This document shows positions 22,470-36,400 of a stretch of DNA of 64,000 nt, piece after piece. Position 1 is the stretch's first letter. Every line of letters begins with the position of its first letter. Under the pieces are notes generated by a model. That model did not search any database, was not told where the DNA came from, and worked only from the letters and a program-made list of their open reading frames with translations. The DNA is taken from positions 95,034-159,033 of the forward strand of contig CAJJDO010000167.1 of NCBI GenBank assembly GCA_905183005.1, in the 5' to 3' direction. Source of the stretch: Paramecium pentaurelia. Its lineage: Eukaryota; Ciliophora; Oligohymenophorea; Peniculida; Parameciidae. Both the position numbers and the translations under genes were made by a program.

Positions 22470-23602
22470 TATTATTATATTTCATTTCCATTTTTTATTT
22501 GGTTATTGATTACTTTCTCTTAAATCCTATCAATATATATTTTCTATTCATATTTTGTTTTTATTCCAAATGCTCCCATTCCTAAATTCAAAAAGAAATC
22601 AGGCCAACCTTCCATAAATTTAATTAGTTCACTTTCCAAATACTAAGCCCTTTAACCAGGATCTAATTACATTTATTCTTGATTTTCCTTGTTCTAAAAA
22701 ATATTCAATAGTTCTCCCGAAAAGAAATAATCCAATCTTTCTACTAGTATATTCGCTGTCTATTGAATATCCTACTCTTCCTTATCCTTTTGTCCACTCT
22801 CAATAAGAGTTTACAACACTTAAATCAAAGCAGCTTCATTTCCTTGAAAGAATTCTTCAGTCAAATAAGTAATATGATTATGACAATTCAATTTAACATA
22901 TCCCTTCTCAACTAAACTTGCAGCATCAAAATAAATAACTCTGAAAGATTAAACAATGTGCTCATAAACAATTACATCCTTAAATGGTTTTGGAGGTCTG
23001 GAATCATCAAAAGCTTATCTAGGAGGTAATTCAATGACATTTCCTTATGAAATGCCCAAACATTAATCTTGAGCTTATTTGTTTTCATTCTTAGTCACTT
23101 CTATAAACATAGGATCCTGAGATTTTCTTGCACCTCCTCCTCTTGGTCCTCCTCCACCACCACCACCACTTTATGTATTCTCTTCCTATTTTGTTTCATA
23201 GATCTTGACTATTATTTCACCAGCACCACCTGGATAGTCACGATAGTCATTCTAATTCAAATCCCATGGTGGTCTATATACATTCCTCTTGAAAACATTA
23301 GTAGATTCTGGGTCTGACTTTGGCCTTTAGAATTTGAAGCAATTAATATTGCCTTCAGAATTAGTAAAGCCTTGTATTTTACACTTACTCTTGAAAGTCT
23401 TTTTTCCTGGTAATGTATATCCATCCACTATTACTCTTATACCATAGACTCCTTTGTCTTTGCATTCTACATTTAGAATGAAGTGTTAATCCACTTCACC
23501 TATGACACAGATCCCTTCAGGTGTCATTATGTGTTTGTATTCCAAAGGTTTTCCTTTACATTACCGAAAAGGATCAACAAAAGTTAGTTCAAATGTCCCA
23601 TC
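22466..23602 (-). CDS. Unknown protein with Gly-rich linker (378 aa)
   Basis: Family not recognised. From ATG 23602 (MGHLNQLFVDPFRQCKGKP) to TGA 22466-22468 is exactly 379 codons. The N-terminal part (to about residue 110) looks like a small beta domain with cysteines (GVYGIRVIVDGYTLPGKK). A Gly-rich linker follows, coded by GGT/GGA repeats (SGGGGGGGPRGGG, about residues 143-155), and then an alpha-helical C-terminal domain. A one-base-shifted frame upstream would read MVLSNDGTFELTF and then join FVDPF if the run of five T at 23579-23583 were four; the real N-terminus may therefore be longer. The stop overlaps the start of the next gene. Confidence 0.75.
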
Positions 23603-23618
23603 ATTTGAGAGTACCATT

Positions 23619-23761
23619 TTAAATAATGAATTCAATGTTCAATTAGATCTAGCTTATGTATTGGATCAATCTTGAATACTTCATAAAAAGCGAACTAAAA
23701 TTAAGTTCTAATTTCATTTCTTCTTCAATTAAATTTATTACATTATAAAAGAAATAATCAA
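23619..23761. promoter_or_regulatory. Divergent promoter region
   Basis: Short gap between the minus-strand 378-aa gene and the plus-strand HEAT-repeat gene. Transcription of both must start here. No specific element was recognised. Confidence 0.4.
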
Positions 23762-26256
23762 ATGCATTAACATATTACAGCATAATCGCTAAGAAAGTAA
23801 CTAGAAAATAAAGAATAATTGATGCATACACTCAAACATTTAGAGAATAGGGTTACTCATGATATCGTACCAGTTTTAATTGAGATTCTAAAAACTGTTG
23901 ACTAAGCTATAAGATTGGTGGCTAAACTAATTCAACTCTAGCCTAAGGAATTCAATTCATAAACATTACAAGTGGCCATTCAAAGGTGTTTAGGCTCTCC
24001 AATCAATATTACTTTGTTAAAAGCCATCGGAGCATTGCTTTAGGAATTCAAAATTGATACTCCAGATCAATTCATAAGATAAGTTTTTAGATGTTGTTTT
24101 ACGGGTATTCCATAATTTGGCAATCTTTAACCAGAACATGTAGTAACTGATCTATCTAGTGATTCAGAAGGTTAAAGTGATGCAGCTCAAAAGGCTAATT
24201 CAAAAATAAGATCAACTAGTATACTTGTGTTAAAGACTTTAATTAAGGAATTCCCATTGTATTTTTAAAGCAATTGGCAATTATTCTTGTAGAAGCTACT
24301 TCAACTTTTGTAACATGAACCAAGAAAGAATACCAAGATAAATTTGATTCAATTAATAATAATACTGTTGGATACATTGAATGTCTCAAAGTGGATTCAA
24401 GGAATAGAGATTGTTAAACATCAACATGGATTTTAACCTAAAGCATATGTATTATTTTAGGGTGTAAAATAAATTCATGAAACAGCACTTGCTTTACTGT
24501 CTGGATGGAAATAGAATGATAGTCAATTCAATATACAATTATGTAAATTAGAAGTGTATTTGATGCAGGAATGTAGGATTCTTACTAAATTATAAGATTC
24601 AGAGGGTGCAATTCCCTTATATTAAATATCATTATAATTGATGAATGATGTAACAGTGAAAACATCTGCAATGTAGATTTTGAATTTTTTAGTATATGAG
24701 GGTATTAAAACAATAGATGTAAAATATTTGATTAAGTAATGTTTATAAGGAATAAAAGATAGAAATGAAAATAATAATAATAATAATGATTTATTCATTT
24801 AAGAATGTTATTAATTATTACAAAAATGTTAATCACATTTTCATAAGGAATTCTGTGAATTAGTAAATTGTTAAGAATTATAAAGAATTAAGCAACCAAA
24901 TATTTAATATTATAGGATTTTTGAAGAAATTAGTTGTGTTGCTGAATAAGGATTTCAAGATATTTTAATTGATGTAGCTTTGGAATGTTTATAATCAAAT
25001 GCAGTTGAATTGGTTCCTGCAGGATTTAATATAATTGGTAATCTTTAGGAATTTTTTTGGTAGAAATAGAATAAAGAAGTTATTGAGAAGATGATAAAAT
25101 AAATAAGTTATATTTATGTACAACTATTTAGTGATACTCCATTTAATATGTCTAGTTTAAAAATAACTTTTTATAAGGCAATAGGAACATTATGTAGTTC
25201 AAATAGTATTCTATAGAATCCAATGGCTGTATAAGAGTTATCTTAGATGTTTAATAAATTATAAGGGAATAATGTACATGTATTGGAGAAAAGTAGTTGG
25301 GCAGCAGCTAATTTAAGTAGTTTAGTGAATTTAAATTAAGAGTTTTATTAGTTATTTGTAAATTTTGCAATGAATAATAAAGAAAAGATTTCAACAAATG
25401 GTTTACGTGGATTAGGATATTATTTGATGAAATGTTAATAGGCAATAATAAATTAAGATTTAATAAATTGTTATGCAAATGCTTTGGCATCTAAGAATCC
25501 AAAAATAAGTTGGAATGCTTCTACAAGTTTACATAATGCAGTTTAAGGAAATTGTAAAGAGTTATTAGAGAATGCTAAGATTAGATAGAGTATTCTTGAT
25601 GTATTGACAAAAGGAGGTATTATTGAATAGAATAATCGTTAGATAATTTAAAAGCTTAAATGCATTGTGTAGAGTTAGTGAGATATTTAAGAAATGAATA
25701 TGCCAAAGATTATTTGAGATCTTTAATATAGATATTAGTAAAGTTTAAGAATCATGACAATTTTATAGAGAAGAAATATTAGACAAGAATGAGAGAGAGT
25801 GTATTATTTGTATTAGAGGTATTTTTTAAGAGATTGAGTTTGGATGAATTAATAAATTCATTAGATGATACTTTACATGAAGAGAATGCATTAGAGAGAG
25901 TAGCAACAGAAATATATGCAGCTGTTTTAGATAGGAAACCTAAGGATTCATAAATAATAATAGCTAATAGTGATTTAAGTAAGTAGGAAGTGTTATAATT
26001 ATAATAAAATTTTAAAGATGATGAAAAGACATTCAAATAATAATAAGAACATTCTTATATAATTAATTAATATTTGAGTGTTCCAAAAGAAGAAGAATTT
26101 TAAAAATTCTTTTAATAAATGTCATTTATTGCAACTACTTTGTATAATGTAATAGATGAATCTCCTTCTGACAAATTAATTAGTTTTTCTGCATTAGAAG
26201 CATTATAAGAATTAAGTACAGATTCAAGTTTAATTAAAATATATTCAATCGATTGA
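23762..26256 (+). CDS. HEAT/ARM-repeat protein, HEATR6-like (822 aa)
   Basis: All-helical solenoid. One 26-nt intron at 25617-25642 gives 823 codons. Two-helix repeats are visible throughout (for example ITLLKAIGALLQEF, STSILVLKTLIKEFPLYF). The block STNGLRGLGYYLM followed by KISWNASTSLHNAV resembles the C-terminal HEAT block of HEATR6 (NALRALGNLL ... VRWNACYALGN). The ends of the protein are Gln-rich. A run of AAT codons gives Asn5-6 near residue 340. HEATR6 has no settled function. The HEAT assignment is firm, the HEATR6 one moderate. Confidence 0.85.
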
Positions 26257-26426
26257 TATATATAAATATTATTATAGATAAATATCTAATAATATTATTG
26301 ATAAATTAGTATAATTGAGAAGACATAATTCTAATATGTCTAAATTAAAGTATCTTAATTTAATTTTATGGGTTTAAATGGAAATAATAATTAAATGCAG
26401 AACATAAATTATTTTATTTAAATTGA

Positions 26427-27248
26427 ATGATCAAAATCGTCTTAGCTCTATTCTTTGTTGGATGTTTGGGAAGTAGTGGATAAAGTAGTGGATAATTCTA
26501 TACATCAAATTAATGCACTTGTGAATAATTGTCTTTTTAGAGTGATTGTACAACAATGGGACCTTAATGTACATGGGATGGAACTTCATGTTCTACTCTA
26601 GACTGTGATAAGATAACTGATTCTATTGCATGTGCTGCAAACTTAAAATGTATGTGGACAACAACATCCAGTGGAACTTCCTGTAAGCCTTTTACCTTCT
26701 GTAGTCAAATATCAGGAGCCACTTAAATGTAATGTTTATTAAGTTCCAATAATTGTCCATTTACTAATGGTACAAAGTGTGGTTCTTCAAATCAACTTCA
26801 TTCTTGTTCACATTTCACTGCCAGTTAATATTGTGAAGGATATATTTCATAAGATGGAATATGTATGTGGAGAGATGGAGGAGGTTGTACTGCAGCATAA
26901 AATTGCACATCATTAAATTAATCAGAATGCAATTTAGCCAATTATGGATGTAAATATACTAGCAATACTTGTTCCCAATTATTATGTAGTGATTACACAA
27001 CCTAACAAAGTTGTACCTTTGTCATGAGTGCTATCTATAAAGGAGATTATTAATTATGTAGTTGGGATTCTACTGCTGGAAAATGTTAAGCTGCTTAAAA
27101 TTATGGAGGATTAGGATAAGGAAACTGTTATACAATGACCTTGGGTACTTCTAGATGGGTTTCTACATCTACTGGAGGAGAATGTCTATCTTGTTATGCT
27201 AAAATTGCATTAGCTTTTATCACCACATTAGTCATTATTATGATCTGA
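26427..27248 (+). CDS. Cys-rich surface-antigen-like protein with signal and hydrophobic tail (273 aa)
   Basis: Intronless. Signal peptide MIKIVLALFFVGCLGSSGQ, then cysteines in regular units with C-x-W (PQCTWDGTSC, LKCMWTTTSSGTSC, GICMWRDGGGC, QLCSWDSTAGKC), then C-x-x-C and a hydrophobic end (AKIALAFITTLVIIMI). This is the layout of GPI-anchored Paramecium surface antigens of the PSA-domain family, though far shorter than immobilization antigens. It lies tail to tail with another member 31 bp away. It is richer in G+C than its neighbours, as known surface-antigen genes tend to be (impression only, not computed). Confidence 0.88.
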
Positions 27249-27279
27249 TATAAATAATTCATGATCTAATATTAGCTGT

Positions 27280-28156
27280 TCAAAATAAATATATTAAATA
27301 ATTTATCAGTATTATTATTCCACTCAATTAAGTACATTCTTGACACTATCCATCTTTCCAAGTATTCTAACCATTTGTTGATTAGTAACAATTTGTTTCA
27401 GATAAATCATCAATTGAACTCATTTTTTAACATACTCCATTATCCCAATAGCAAATCGTCTTATCTCCATTCAAATTCTTTATTGAACCATTACAATTTT
27501 ATTAATTCAAATCATTACATCTTTTTTCACTACAAATACTAGTACTTATATCCCAATTGCATTCTTCATATAAAGAACAAGCAGGTGTTCCATTCATATT
27601 TGAACATTAAGTAATTTCAATACTAACACATTTATTATCTGTTGATATTACACAATATGTTTTATCTAACATTTTATATTTTTCACATTCTTATTGAATA
27701 TCTTAACAATTCCCAATGACTATTTTACTTTTACAATATCCATCTATTCCATTATAACAATTTTCATTTTTTGAATTACAATTCTAATTCTTATTAAATT
27801 AGTAATCTTCACATTTTGTAAATTCTCTACATTAATTTTCATTATTTATTGCACAATTATCACGTAATTCACAAACTTCTAATGGTATATCTGCACATGT
27901 AGACCAATCATGATTTATACATATATTGTTCTCTAAATTACAATTATCAACATAATTGCATTCATATATAGAATAATCCTAACAACTTTTTAATTAACAT
28001 TAATTTTAATCGAATTTACATTGTTTTGCTATTTTACAATCATTTTCTTCTAATTGATCACAATTGCATTCACTTTCATAACTTTTATTTACAATCAATA
28101 GGATAAGAAGTTGTAATTTCTAAATTATAATTACTAAATACCAATTAATTGGACAT
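27280..28156 (-). CDS. Cys-rich surface-antigen-like protein (284 aa)
   Basis: Start at 28156 with a five-codon first exon (MSNQL), a 22-nt intron at 28120-28141, then KLQLLILLIVNKSYESECNC; splicing is what creates the signal peptide. Stop TGA 27280-27282; 285 codons. Some 30 cysteines follow with C-x-W units (EECNWDISTSIC, TICYWDNGVC), a closing C-x-x-C and a hydrophobic tail (GIIILINYLIYLF). Same family as 21504 and 26427, though clearly diverged. Likely GPI-anchored on the cell or ciliary surface. Confidence 0.85.
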
Positions 28157-28509
28157 AGATATAGTTTAATAATTATTAAATTGAATTCTTTTTTTTTAAT
28201 GAATCACATTTATAACCTAATAATAATACATTAATTAATTATTATTAGTATATCATTTACATATAATTGTATATTATGTATACTTTATATAAATCTTTTA
28301 TTATTCATTAATTTCTTCACTTTAAATATATATAATTACTTCTTAATCCTTTTTTATTATTTAATTATATTGATGGATTTAGAATATTCAATTTAATAAT
28401 TTAGTTCTATTAATAGATTATTATATATTATTAATATATTTGATAGGTAATCAACCAGAATTAAGATTCTCTAAATATAATAACAATATTTAAATAACAA
28501 ACAATCCAA
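28157..28509. other. Divergent AT-rich intergenic region
   Basis: About 350 bp between the minus-strand Cys-rich gene and the plus-strand giant gene. TA-rich runs and TTAATTATTATTAG-like tracts; no reading frame supported. Should contain both promoters. Confidence 0.4.
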
Positions 28510-31500
28510 ATGAAAATGAATTTCATTTCTTTGCTTATACACTCTTTGTTTAGTTTCATCTACATAATCTGCCAGAATGCCATAATTATAACACAATATT
28601 CAGAATTGCAATAACTATATTTTTTGGAAAATGAAAAATACATTATTGAAGATAATGATTTGGCTATCCCTTTCAAGAATGATGAAGATTTATAAATAAA
28701 CCTTCTAAATACTTCTTCTTAATAGTTAATAGAAAAATAAAAGTAGATTGATCTAGGTTTAGATGGCGATGCAAAATTATTTAAATTTCTAAGTCACCAA
28801 GGAAAATATATTAATATTTGTGTCTTATAACTTTAATCAATAGATTGTAAAATTAGAATAAATAATACATTATACAATGAAGGTATAATTGCAGAAGAAA
28901 TTAGATCAAACTCTATATCTTTACCTTCTAATTCATGTTATAATGCTTTTTATATAGAGGAAGATTCATTTCTTATTCATTGTCTTAATTCTAATTAATA
29001 AATCTAATATTTCCTTTTAAATGACAAAAGTTAAATATTAGATGAAATCACAATTAATGAAACTCATAATTGTAGATTAGACTCTAAATTACAATCTAAT
29101 AAACTACTCATAAATTCTTTGAATTGTTAAATATCTATTATTTTGATTATTGAAATAAATCTATAAGATGGGAGATTGTAATTCAATAAGAATTTCATAA
29201 AATTACATGAATTAGACACTTATCCAAATCAGAGCAATTTAATTGATTTAAAAATTTGTGACTAAAATATAGTTTTATTGATTTTTGCATAATTCATGTG
29301 CACATATAATTTAGAGAATTAGATATTTAAAATTGAAATGATATAATATCAACCATGGTTTCTTTACATTAAAGATTCTTGTTTTCCATATGTAGTGAAT
29401 TAATAATTTTAAAGATTTAACAGAATAGGGTTTTATTATCATACATTTAATTAAATGATAAATACAGAATCATAAATTAAAAGCATTTAATATTCTGAAA
29501 AAATCTTTCTTTTTTTATACGATGATTATGCTGTAATAACTCATGAAAGTTTTAATTAAGAAAGAATTTTAAATATAAAACAAATTTATAAATTAAATAC
29601 ATTACCTCTCCTTTTAACTCTAGACTATAACAATTAAATTTCATTTTATAACATTATTTGCCTTAATAAATTTATTAAATATTAAAATTTACCATTTATT
29701 GGAATATATTCGAAAAGTTAATTAAGATACTCCATAAATTAAATCCTATTTTACCACAAAATGTTCTAATATTCTATTAAATATCCTTTGCAAATTGAAT
29801 TAACAGAAAGTATAACCATTAAAAATAATTAAAGAGATATGACTAATTTGATAATTGATACTAATTAAATAACTAAAGCAATACCTCTGTATTTAGATTT
29901 AGAATATGATTAGGATAATGTGTTATAATAATATACAAATTAGACAATAATAATTTATCATAGAAATTTACCAATTAATAAAACATTGAAAATTATTTCA
30001 TTTGAGATCAACTTTATTATTATAATTTATGAAGATTAATATCATAAAATATATGTTAATCTAAAAAATAATGATATTTAAAAAAATGTTTATATAATGA
30101 GTTCAATATTTGAAGTATCAGTTGAATTTGTAAAAGAACATATTAATTAAATTACATTATTCTTTATTACTAAAAATAAAATTCTGAATTTTTTAATTAT
30201 TAATAAAACCGACATAGAATATTAAGATTCTATAAAACCTAAAGATTATATATAGGAATATAAAATGGATTTATACAAAATAATATGTCTCCTTATTGAT
30301 AATACAGTCCTTACATATTAATTTAAAAATTGGTATGAATATTTTTCATCAAAAGATTAATATTTATAAGAATTTTGGATGAAAAGAGAGAATAAATATA
30401 ATGATTTCAGAGTTCCATATTTATACATTAATAATTAAAAATATACTATTGAAATCAAATCATTAATACCTAATAAGTATAACATTCTAGTAACAATAAA
30501 TGGTGAAATACTAATTTCACATATATTTGTACCTTATTCCAGAATATTACTAATTGTAAATAACAACAATATATTAGAATTAAAACTATATTTTTTTAGT
30601 TTAAATGAAATCCTTCTTCTATATTAAATACCAACATATGAATTTCTCATAATATAACCTATTAAAATAAAATTTTATGACAAATTATTTAGCATAATAA
30701 CAATAAAGAATGAGTTAGAATATCTATTAACATATGATGTAACTTAATAAGGAAAGTCATGCTTAAGATAAATTACTAAAATGTAATTAGATTATTAAAG
30801 TTTTAATTTAATTGATGAAACAGGAATTTTCAGTTAAGTATTATTTGATAAAATTGTTATCAATTATCCATATTTAAACTTTGGTATCAAATAAATAAAA
30901 ATAACTGATTATTCTATAATAGATCATCTAATTAAATTTCAAGCTAAATCTTTAATATATTCTATTCCATCTTATTTTTATATCAACTTAAATCTATTAA
31001 ATTTTGATACTAAACTAAGATATAAGCTTAATGTTAAATAATAGATCTTGATGATTAATAATTAAAATGAAATAATCAATCTCGATTCTATTTATGGTAG
31101 TATAAACAATTTGCATTTGAGTAATAATTGTGAAGGATTTTTAAATGGACCAATCTAATTGAAACAAATCATATAATTGAATAATTGCTCGAGTATTTAT
31201 GAATAATTTTGTTTTTTTTCTAACTCTAAATTGATTATTGATTACTTTAACTCTAATATAACCATCATATTACCAAAAAATACAATATTACTCAATACAA
31301 TCTTAAAATCAAATTATAATTTAATCATACTTTATGATTAATTTCTATAATAAATTGGTTTTTTTAATTTTTCAGGTAATCAATCAATTTAATAAAATAT
31401 ATATAATCACTCTAACTATATAAAATTAGACTATATTGAATTTAATAATTAATATAAATCTATAAGATTTATCAACGATTTTCTCATGATTGAAACAGCA

Positions 31501-32313
31501 CAATTTTTTGATATTTACTCAATAATAAGATAATAAAATAAAATGAAATACCAAGTACAATGTTAAATTAATTATCTTTCAGCAACATAAATTGAATATT
31601 TATTCTATTATGAATATTCATTTATACTTTTAATTTTAAATAATAAATTTGAGCTTTATTTTGAAATTTGCTCAAAGTTTGAGAATGAAGTTAAAGAACA
31701 CAAGAAAATCATTTCAGATTACCAAATTGTGGCTTTTTATATATTGAACTTCAAATAGGAAAATTAAGAGATTCATTTGATTCTTATTCTCTTTTCCCCT
31801 ACAGACATTGCATACATTTATGAATTATTTTTTGATTTAAAGTAATAAATAATTACTGAATTATTGATAAAGTCATAAATAATCAGATATATAAATATTA
31901 ATTATGAAGATTTCAAGTAAATTAATGATACTAATTATATTTTGAAAGGAAAAAATGAAAATTCCATTTCATCATCTTATTTCTATTAGATTAATTTAAG
32001 TTCTTCTGTTGAAATTTTTGATTATTATTATAAAGATGATGAATTTTCAGATATCTAATATTATAATTAAACACATTTTGTATAAATTAAAAATGATGGG
32101 AAAATTAATAATGTCTAACTTATTGAAATACATAATTATAAAGTACATTTACAAAATAATTGTGAATTAGTTTTACATAATTATGTATCTAGTTTAAGAT
32201 CTCCTGTAATACTAGAGAATTCAATTTAAAATAAATCTAAAATTACTTTATATTTATTGATGTTGAATTTCCTACTAATTTTGTTTATTAGTAACAAAAA
32301 TAGAAGTTTATGA
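28510..32313 (+). CDS. Giant type I membrane protein, ectodomain family member 3 (1267 aa)
   Basis: Intronless frame of 1268 codons, from ATG 28510 to TGA 32311. N-terminal signal peptide MKMNFISLLIHSLFSFIYII, then a beta-rich Ile/Asn/Gln/Tyr-heavy ectodomain without recognised domain. One C-terminal helix (TLYLLMLNFLLILFIS) follows with a short NKNRSL tail. The motif N-Q-T-H-F at 32065-32079 lies about 83 residues before the end; around it YYNQTHFVQIKNDGKINNVQ matches LNDTHFVQI of the gene at 2445. ATG 28510 is in frame with a second ATG six bases on. Tail to tail with member 4 at 33440, with a small gene between. Confidence 0.88.
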
Positions 32314-32441
32314 ATATTATTATAATATATATATATACATTTAATTCAAATATTAATTAAATTTATTTGTACAACACATAAATTTCTACATTTTCATAAT
32401 ATAAATCAAACAAATCAAGATAATGTATATATATTAATTTA

Positions 32442-32702
32442 ATGACTGAATAAAATTAAGATATCTCATAGTAATTAATGCAAAATAACATAAATGATGA
32501 TAAATTTTGGGAATTAAAACCTTAAACTGAAGTTGAAACCTAGATTTAAGAACAATAACAAGAGTAAATTCTTGATTAAGTTTAAATAAATGAAGGAAAC
32601 CCAAAAAATCTACAAGGCTTTTGGGGAGTATGCATATTTTAATGCATTGGAGATTGTCTAGCAACTTTTTGTATTGAAATGATCGCAAGAGGTTTATGTT
32701 GA
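32442..32702 (+). CDS. Small Gln-rich protein with Cys-rich C-terminus (86 aa)
   Basis: Family not recognised with confidence. The first about 58 residues are Gln/Asp/Asn-rich and soluble. The last 28 are hydrophobic with five cysteines (GFWGVCIFQCIGDCLATFC, then a GLC end), reminiscent of PLAC8-like short Cys-rich membrane segments (weak). A complete ATG-to-TGA frame of 87 codons lies 128 bp after the preceding giant gene. The sharp change from hydrophilic to Cys-rich argues that it is real. Confidence 0.6.
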
Positions 32703-33439
32703 AATTTACTGATTATGTTATAAACTTTTAAGATATTAATACTAAATTTCAATATTTAAGCAAAATATTTTTGATAATTGCTGTGACTCGACAGGTTTTA
32801 TCAGATAATAATCAATTTTAAATAAGAATAAGTTTCACTTTTTTTGATATATCTAATTTTGTTATTCACATCATAAATCAAAGAATAAAATCATTAATTA
32901 AATATCACTAATCACAGAATAAACTTTAATTTCAATTTTCATATTACTGTTTTAATGTATAAAATATTACTCAATTTTTTATTAATATTATTGAATATAT
33001 CATATTGTAATAATAATTATCAACCTAATCTTCTTGTACTTATTTTACAAATGTGATTTTCTTAGAAATCAATTTTTCAACCTTATTCATTATTTAATAA
33101 TTTGATTATTATTACATTTTCCTTTTATAAATAGATTTATATCTAATTATTCTAATGATTGTAATTCTACTGTATTAGAATTACATAAATATTGATTAGT
33201 AATGCTATAATTATATTTATATTATCAACCAATAATGATAATAATAATTTGATATTATTTTATTAATACAACAATGTTTTATTTATTTCTTAAATTAAGT
33301 TTTACTTTAATTAAAATGAAATATAACCTTATATTCGACTTCTTTAAGTGAAATTAATAATAAAAAGAATTAATTTTCATTAATAGTTTTCTAAAGAATA
33401 AATTTACATTATTATATATATATGTAAAAAATATATTTC
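32703..33439. other. AT-rich convergent intergenic region, no gene seen
   Basis: About 740 bp with TGA frequent in every frame on both strands. It includes AT-only runs and a TATATATATG tract near 33413. No feature was supported. Confidence 0.5.
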
Positions 33440-36400
33440 TCATTTTTTTGGAGCATTATTCTTTTATTTCTTTCTTAATAATAGAAAAAATTAAATTAAT
33501 AAAACATTAATTATTGTTATGATTAATCTTATATTATAATTGAGAGGAATTTTAATGTTAATATTTTGAACAGTAATAGTAAAATTTGATACCTCATTCT
33601 TTAATATTAAAGTGGCTATTGAATTGGATTCATTAAGAAATTCTAATTTATATTTTGAAATAGATATAATTTAGACTTCTTAAATTTAATTACCTTGTTG
33701 AATTAGAGAAAAATGAGTATTGTTGAAATTTTCTATAATATAAATAAAAATAATACCTATTTTTGAATAATTATTATCAGGTAACATGTAGATTGAATGG
33801 ATCAATGATACTGTTTGACCTTAAAACCTATCATATAGAATTATATTTTTATTTTCAAATTAAGTAATTGACATTATTATAAAATCATTATTAATATATA
33901 ATAGTAGATTTAAATAAGAGTTAATTGGATACCTTATAATTTATAGAATATCGAAATAACATTTCTCTTATTTATTGATATCAATTTTTAATTGAAGAAT
34001 GAAACCAAGTTATTATTCAAACAATATTAGTAATTCAATCATTATAATATCGTTGACAAAATTGAATTCACTAATTTGGATTATCTTACTTTTAATCTAA
34101 AATTTCTTTAAGGGTACATTCAAGATATTTGCTAAATCTTCAAAAGAAAAGCATGTCTAATCAACAATTAATTCCTTATAATATAAATCTTATTGTTTTT
34201 AATTTTGATTATTATCATTAATTGTAATGATGGTATAAAGTATTTAATTCTCATATTAGTATAAACAGATATAATTATTATCTTTAATTCTCTTTATCTA
34301 AAGAAACTCATTTTATAGTTTAGAATAATTAAAACTAATATATTATTTTATGTTAAGTCTTGAATAAACAAAAATCTTTTTTTGTCCTTCTGATCCAAAC
34401 ATTATTAGATCTCTATTATAAAATCTAATATCAATATCATTTGCTTCATGAAAAGGAGCCTTTGAATTATTATTTTATTAAATTATTAAAATTTTATTGG
34501 ACTATTGATCTTTTTGAAATATAATAATCATAAGATAAATGAAATAGTTGAAGTTATACATAATAGTGCATTCATATTGATTTTCATTACAATCAATCAT
34601 GAGATAATTTTAGATTAAGACATCTTTTTCTTAAATGAACCTTTCATTCTTTAACCAGCATATTATTTCAGATTCATTAATACAACATTTATTTTAATAA
34701 AATTTGCAAATCATTTTGTCAGAAGTAAATACTAAAGGTGGAATTAGTAAATAATAATTATGTTGAACAACTTCAATTGAATTAATATTACTAATTATAT
34801 TTGACATATCCAAAACATTTTTTGAGTTTAAACTTCGAGTATCATTCTAAATTAATCTAATCTAGTAATCATCATTGAAACATGTATATGAATGATTTGT
34901 ATTAACAATTTCATTTGAAATAGGAGTTTCAAAAGTGAATAAAAAATCAAATTTATTGAATACATTTGTAGATACAAATTCATTCTCAAAGATAACTGAA
35001 ATAATATCTAATTCTCTTATTTAAATGGCATTTTAATAAAAATAATAAAAAGCCATCCCATCTCCATATATGAAATCAAAATGTATTTGGTCTTTATCTA
35101 ATTCAATAACTTTAATAAGGGAATTAACTCCAGTATTTTAAAAATTATAAATTAATAAAACAGGGGATAAGGAAGAGGTTTCTGCTAATATCATTAGAAA
35201 TTTGCCTTATACTTTATAAGTTAATGGATTCCTTAAACTGAATGTATACAAAGGAATATCATATAAAAATTATAATTCATTATTGTTAAAACTATATTTC
35301 TTTATTTTTAACTTACTTTCATGTGTGGTAAATAACAGAATCAAAAAATGATGTAATATAACTTCAGCTTTAATAATTGTTTCTTGAAGTATTAATTATT
35401 CTTAATATGATAATTTGTTATAAAAGAATAACTCATGTTCACCAATAAACAAAAATTCAGTAATTAATTACTTGTTGCCATTACATTCTAATTTTGAGGA
35501 CTAGATCTAAAAGAAAGGTGAATCTTCATTGATATCAGTATAATAACATTATTAAGTACAATCTTTGAATACAAGACAAATTAACTTTATTTAATCTACC
35601 ATATTTGCATCAATTATTTGAAGATAAAAGAGATAAGATCTTTCATTCAATTACATATTTTCGTAATAATATATTTTAAATGAATTTTGTTGAACAAGAA
35701 AGAAGCATTAAGTATTAAAAATGAATATTTTTATAAATCCATGTTTGATTCTAATTTTCTTAATTATTGACAATCTTTCTTAAAAGCATAAAGCTACAAT
35801 TAATTGAGTCGTATTATTTTTAATAAACAAAATAAGATGTGAATCATCCTTTAAATTCATGATAAATAATTATTCTAGATCTCTAATATCTATATGGCAA
35901 TTTAATTATTATGTTTCTATCTTAAAATTGATTGATTTTCCATTTACTTATATTGATTTTACTTGTAAAGGAAGAGAAATTTGTAATTTAGATTAGAAAA
36001 ATAAAATTCTAGAACCTTTGAATACTTAAAAGAACTCTTTTTATTCAGAAATGAATAATTTTGGTGATCTTTCAGATATTACTTGAATATCTAAAATCTT
36101 TGAAGAAATTATTTAATTTAACAATCTAGTGTTTCTTGAAAACTATAAAATTTGAATTTTGCTTGAATTTAAATGTGTATAACTTTATTTAGGAATCCTA
36201 ATTTTATATGCTAATAGTTCCCCATTTTCTTTAACCCCTAAAACAAATGGTAAGTTTGATAAACTAAAAAACTATTAAAATGATTATTTTATTATAATCT
36301 ATATATCTTAATCGAAATATACTATTACTTAATCCTTTTTATGTAAAATTAATATTTTATTTGCAAGAATTGCTTAAATGAAACCTTCACTACTTATGTT

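Noticed and set aside
23069..23317. Plus-strand 82-codon ORF rich in Ser/Thr
   Set aside because: Antisense to the Gly-rich linker of the 378-aa gene; the Thr run is the complement of the GGT repeat.
32760..32800. A G+C-richer patch (gctgtgactcgacagg) considered as a tRNA fragment
   Set aside because: It cannot be folded by eye into a cloverleaf and lacks a T-loop GTTCGAA-type motif.
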